From NCBI GenBank assembly GCA_965267425.1, contig OZ253959.1:620001-684000 (forward strand): a stretch of 64,000 nt of DNA, given 5' to 3'. The translations under genes were made by a program, and so were the position numbers. This DNA comes from G965267425 sp965267425. Lineage in GTDB: Bacteria > Bacteroidota > Bacteroidia > Flavobacteriales_E > Vicingaceae. Below are positions 62,423-64,000 of this stretch, one piece after another. Positions within the stretch are counted from its first letter, which is position 1. Each line of letters begins with the position of its first letter. The notes under the pieces are model-generated. The model saw only the letters and a program-made list of their open reading frames with translations. It ran no database searches and was not told the origin of the DNA.

Positions 62423-63112
62423 TTATTCGGATTTCATAAAATTTTTGGCATCTGGGCCTGTGTTAAAGATAAGATCCAAAATGGAAACTTCGTGGTTGAA
62501 AGGAGGAAAGAGCTGCGGATACTCAGGGTAGTCCGAATAATTTAAGTATTCGATAAGGACATTTTCTTTCGCAAACAAGTCTTCATCCAGGTAACTTTTG
62601 GCACTGGGGCCGCTCAAATAGACATCTGCATTGGCTTGTTTGCATAAATGTAACAGACGTTCATTTTTACCCTGTATTAACTCGTAATCATGTGATTGCG
62701 AAAATTGCGTATTTATATCCAGGATTTCGCAAATCTTTTTGGTAAAGAAATGATTCGTTTCAGAGAGATTTTGAGAAGGCGCTGTGTCGTAGAGTTGTTT
62801 TATGATATGGCCATACTCCTGAAAACACGGGCTTTTTTTGTAGTTGTATTCCAATGATTTCCAGTGCTTATTCTTCCACTGATTATCAGAAATCATGGTT
62901 TCACTTATTTTTTGATTGAATTTTCCTTTGACACTAACGGGTATGCTAAGCCATATTAAACCGTTATTGGTTTTGATACGGTTTCTATTCCTCCAATCTC
63001 TTTTGGTGTATTGTGCGTCATCATAGGCAATGAATTCATCAGCCAAATTCAAAGCATCAAAAAATCCTTTCCAAGGAATATAGTTTGATTGGGTAATGAG
63101 CACTTTTTTCAT
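62423..63112 (-). CDS. WbqC-family protein
   Basis: A 229-residue protein of the WbqC family (opening KKVLITQSNYIPWKGFFDAL, with YDDAQYTKRDWRNRN). The family is repeatedly found in O-antigen and capsule clusters and is believed to act on aminosugars or amino acids; activity is not firmly established. It is the first gene of the minus-strand glycan run. No clear promoter was found (CATTTTTG upstream has one mismatch to the -7 element). Confidence 0.88.
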   Translation of the reverse strand: MKKVLITQSNYIPWKGFFDALNLADEFIAYDDAQYTKRDWRNRNRIKTNNGLIWLSIPVSVKGKFNQKISETMISDNQWKNKHWKSLEYNYKKSPCFQEYGHIIKQLYDTAPSQNLSETNHFFTKKICEILDINTQFSQSHDYELIQGKNERLLHLCKQANADVYLSGPSAKSYLDEDLFAKENVLIEYLNYSDYPEYPQLFPPFNHEVSILDLIFNTGPDAKNFMKSE

Positions 63113-63172
63113 GGGAACAAAAATGAACTTATTTGTCCGATGAATAGTAACAAAGAAGGAAGTATTATGGGA

Positions 63173-63406
63173 TTAATCTTCCAAAGATGCTTCCTTATCC
63201 TTTTGAAAGTCGTAAGTTTTCTTAGCACCTAGAGCGATTCCAGCGGCAATTAGAAAACCCACTCCTCCATCAACAGGTACACAAGGAGGCGGCCAGCAAC
63301 TAGGGCCACTACCTCCAGGAGGCGGTGGCTGTGCTTTACCGATTGAAGCCAGTACCAAAAATAGGAACAATAACGTCGGCCTTAACATCGAAAGTATCTT
63401 ATTCAT
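63173..63406 (-). CDS. PID-CTERM-like sorting mini-protein
   Basis: A 77-residue protein: signal peptide (about 1-25, ends GKAQ), a Pro/Gly-rich linker with two Cys (PPPPGGSGPSCWPPPC), then PVDGG followed by a hydrophobic helix (VGFLIAAGIALG), a KK pair and a charged tail. It resembles PID-CTERM sorting-signal proteins of Bacteroidota, with Val in place of the central Ile. No exosortase or other processing partner is seen in the window. It sits just upstream of the glycan cluster on the same strand. Mature function is unknown. Confidence 0.75.
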   Translation of the reverse strand: MNKILSMLRPTLLFLFLVLASIGKAQPPPPGGSGPSCWPPPCVPVDGGVGFLIAAGIALGAKKTYDFQKDKEASLED

Positions 63407-63462
63407 CTGTCTGGTTTGCTTATCTGTCTATTATTAAACCTGGCTTATCTAAACTAATTCTA

Positions 63463-63476
63463 ATTCGCATGCGAAT
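63463..63476. promoter_or_regulatory. 14-base perfect palindrome in the leader of the PID-CTERM-like gene
   Basis: ATTCGCATGCGAAT is a perfect palindrome, GC-rich at its centre within an AT-rich gap, about 57 bases upstream of the ATG at 63406. It is probably an operator. Confidence 0.4.
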
Positions 63477-63517
63477 ATATTAATTAATTGAGTGATAAAC
63501 CAAATAGTTACTGGCTT

Positions 63518-64000
63518 TTATTGCGCGTAATATATTTTTTTAGAGAAGGTTTGTTCTCCTGCAATTACACTTATTGTATAAATTCCAAACAAATGTTCTG
63601 GAGTATTTAATTCCACACGTTGTTTAGTAGCTTCAGAAATATTCATCGGAGCAATTACTGATTTTCCAAGTACATCATGCATCAATATTGTTGCATTCAC
63701 CGGAGAATCAAAATTAAACTCAACAAAAGTTCTGTCATACTGCTGGAAGATTTTAACTAGCTCATCAGAAGCAAGCAGTTCTTCAATTCCAACATTATTT
63801 ACAACCTCAATGGTTTTGTGTACCGTATCTGAACAAACTCCATCTATGGCAACCATCATAACCGAGAATGTACCTCCATCTGTATACGTATGACTTGGGT
63901 TTTCTTCATTTGAAGTAGCACCGTCACCGAAATCCCAGAAGTACTCTGTTGCATTAAACGATGAGTTTGTAAAGTAGATCGTTGAATTTGAATTCAAGAA
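63518..64000 (-). CDS. C-terminal end of a T9SS-secreted protein with PKD domain (continues beyond right edge)
   Basis: A frame open to the right edge, so the N-terminus is missing; 160 residues remain. A PKD domain (FWDFGDGATSNEENPSHTYT) is followed by a T9SS type A-like sorting domain (about the last 80 residues, ending FSKKIYYAQ). It is probably a large surface protein. The PKD and sorting domains resemble those at the end of the beta-helix protein. Confidence 0.88.
   Translation of the reverse strand, partial: FLNSNSTIYFTNSSFNATEYFWDFGDGATSNEENPSHTYTDGGTFSVMMVAIDGVCSDTVHKTIEVVNNVGIEELLASDELVKIFQQYDRTFVEFNFDSPVNATILMHDVLGKSVIAPMNISEATKQRVELNTPEHLFGIYTISVIAGEQTFSKKIYYAQ

Noticed and set aside
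63405..63429. Direct repeat ATCTGTCT twice, 17 bases apart, at the start of the PID-CTERM-like gene
   Set aside because: Eight-base repeats are expected by chance and one copy overlaps the start codon.
1..64000. tRNA, rRNA, CRISPR array, insertion sequence or prophage
   Set aside because: Intergenic gaps are short and show no cloverleaf, repeat-spacer pattern, transposase or integrase; nothing to report.

Overview
The window is a gene-dense, AT-rich chromosomal segment of a member of the Bacteroidota, most likely a flavobacterial-type marine or freshwater organism. Four proteins carry type IX secretion (T9SS) C-terminal sorting domains. Other family-level markers are a GldM-like domain protein, a PorE-like TPR/PD40 protein, GWxTD, OstA-like, DUF4924 and PafA proteins, a LytS/LytTR pair and a PID-CTERM-like mini-protein. 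Several start sites are preceded by the Bacteroidota -7 element TAnnTTTG rather than by a Shine-Dalgarno sequence. I see no rRNA, tRNA, CRISPR array, insertion sequence or prophage, so this looks like ordinary core chromosome with surface-polysaccharide and secreted-protein accessory genes.

Layout. 1-3605 (minus): the N-terminal 812 residues of a secreted BNR/sortilin-type beta-propeller protein that runs off the left edge, a beta-barrel-like secreted protein, and a 41-residue lipoprotein. 3755-11194 (plus): a tight run of ung, an Omp85-family protein, rmuC, a GWxTD lipoprotein, rlmB and a GT39-like membrane glycosyltransferase. 11191-16440: an unrecognised conserved protein (minus), a secreted M1 metallopeptidase (plus) and proline dehydrogenase (minus). 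16552-19275 (plus): aroB, aroA and a secreted GldM-C-like protein. 19272-22917 (minus): an outer-membrane-like protein and a pair of barrel-like proteins, one with a helix-hairpin-helix N-terminus. 23117-27311 (plus): adk, obg, a PAP2 phosphatase, crcB and pafA. 27301-30208 (minus): an M16 peptidase, an O-methyltransferase and L-threonine aldolase, the last with an apparent one-base insertion in its 5' end. 30352-35472 (plus): the PorE-like TPR/PD40/SPOR-like protein, a WG-repeat protein and a Nudix hydrolase. 35516-40716 (minus): a large beta-helix T9SS cargo, a small membrane protein and an AcpH-like protein. 40937-45367 (plus): a LytS/LytTR two-component pair, a SiaC-like protein, OmpH, DUF4924 and bestrophin. 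45328-52308 (minus): fumarylacetoacetase, then rsh, fur, purA and an OstA-like protein. 52529-57391 (plus): a 1620-residue adhesin-like T9SS cargo. 57447-64000 (minus): glyA, a surface-glycan cluster (aminotransferase, GH43-like protein, NeuD-like acyltransferase, GT2, WbqC), a PID-CTERM-like mini-protein and the C-terminal end of another T9SS cargo.

How it fits together. Much of the window serves the envelope: outer-membrane assembly (Omp85, OmpH, OstA-like), T9SS cargo and satellite proteins, and a minus-strand glycan operon whose products could build and attach an acylated 4-amino-sugar. The rest is housekeeping: aromatic amino acid synthesis, purine synthesis, the stringent response, metal regulation, adenylate kinase and the Obg GTPase. 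Packing is extreme. Three convergent gene pairs share one four-base stop tetramer and two more overlap at their 3' ends, while two other convergent pairs are separated by strong bidirectional hairpin terminators.

The observations most worth a second look are the frameshift in the threonine aldolase gene (a T6 run giving TTT-TGA), the free-standing GldM-C-like protein, the PorE-like protein with a SPOR-like end instead of OmpA, the PID-CTERM-like mini-protein beside the glycan cluster, the HhH/barrel pair, and several intergenic inverted repeats. Functions are inferred from remembered family features; no database search was run.
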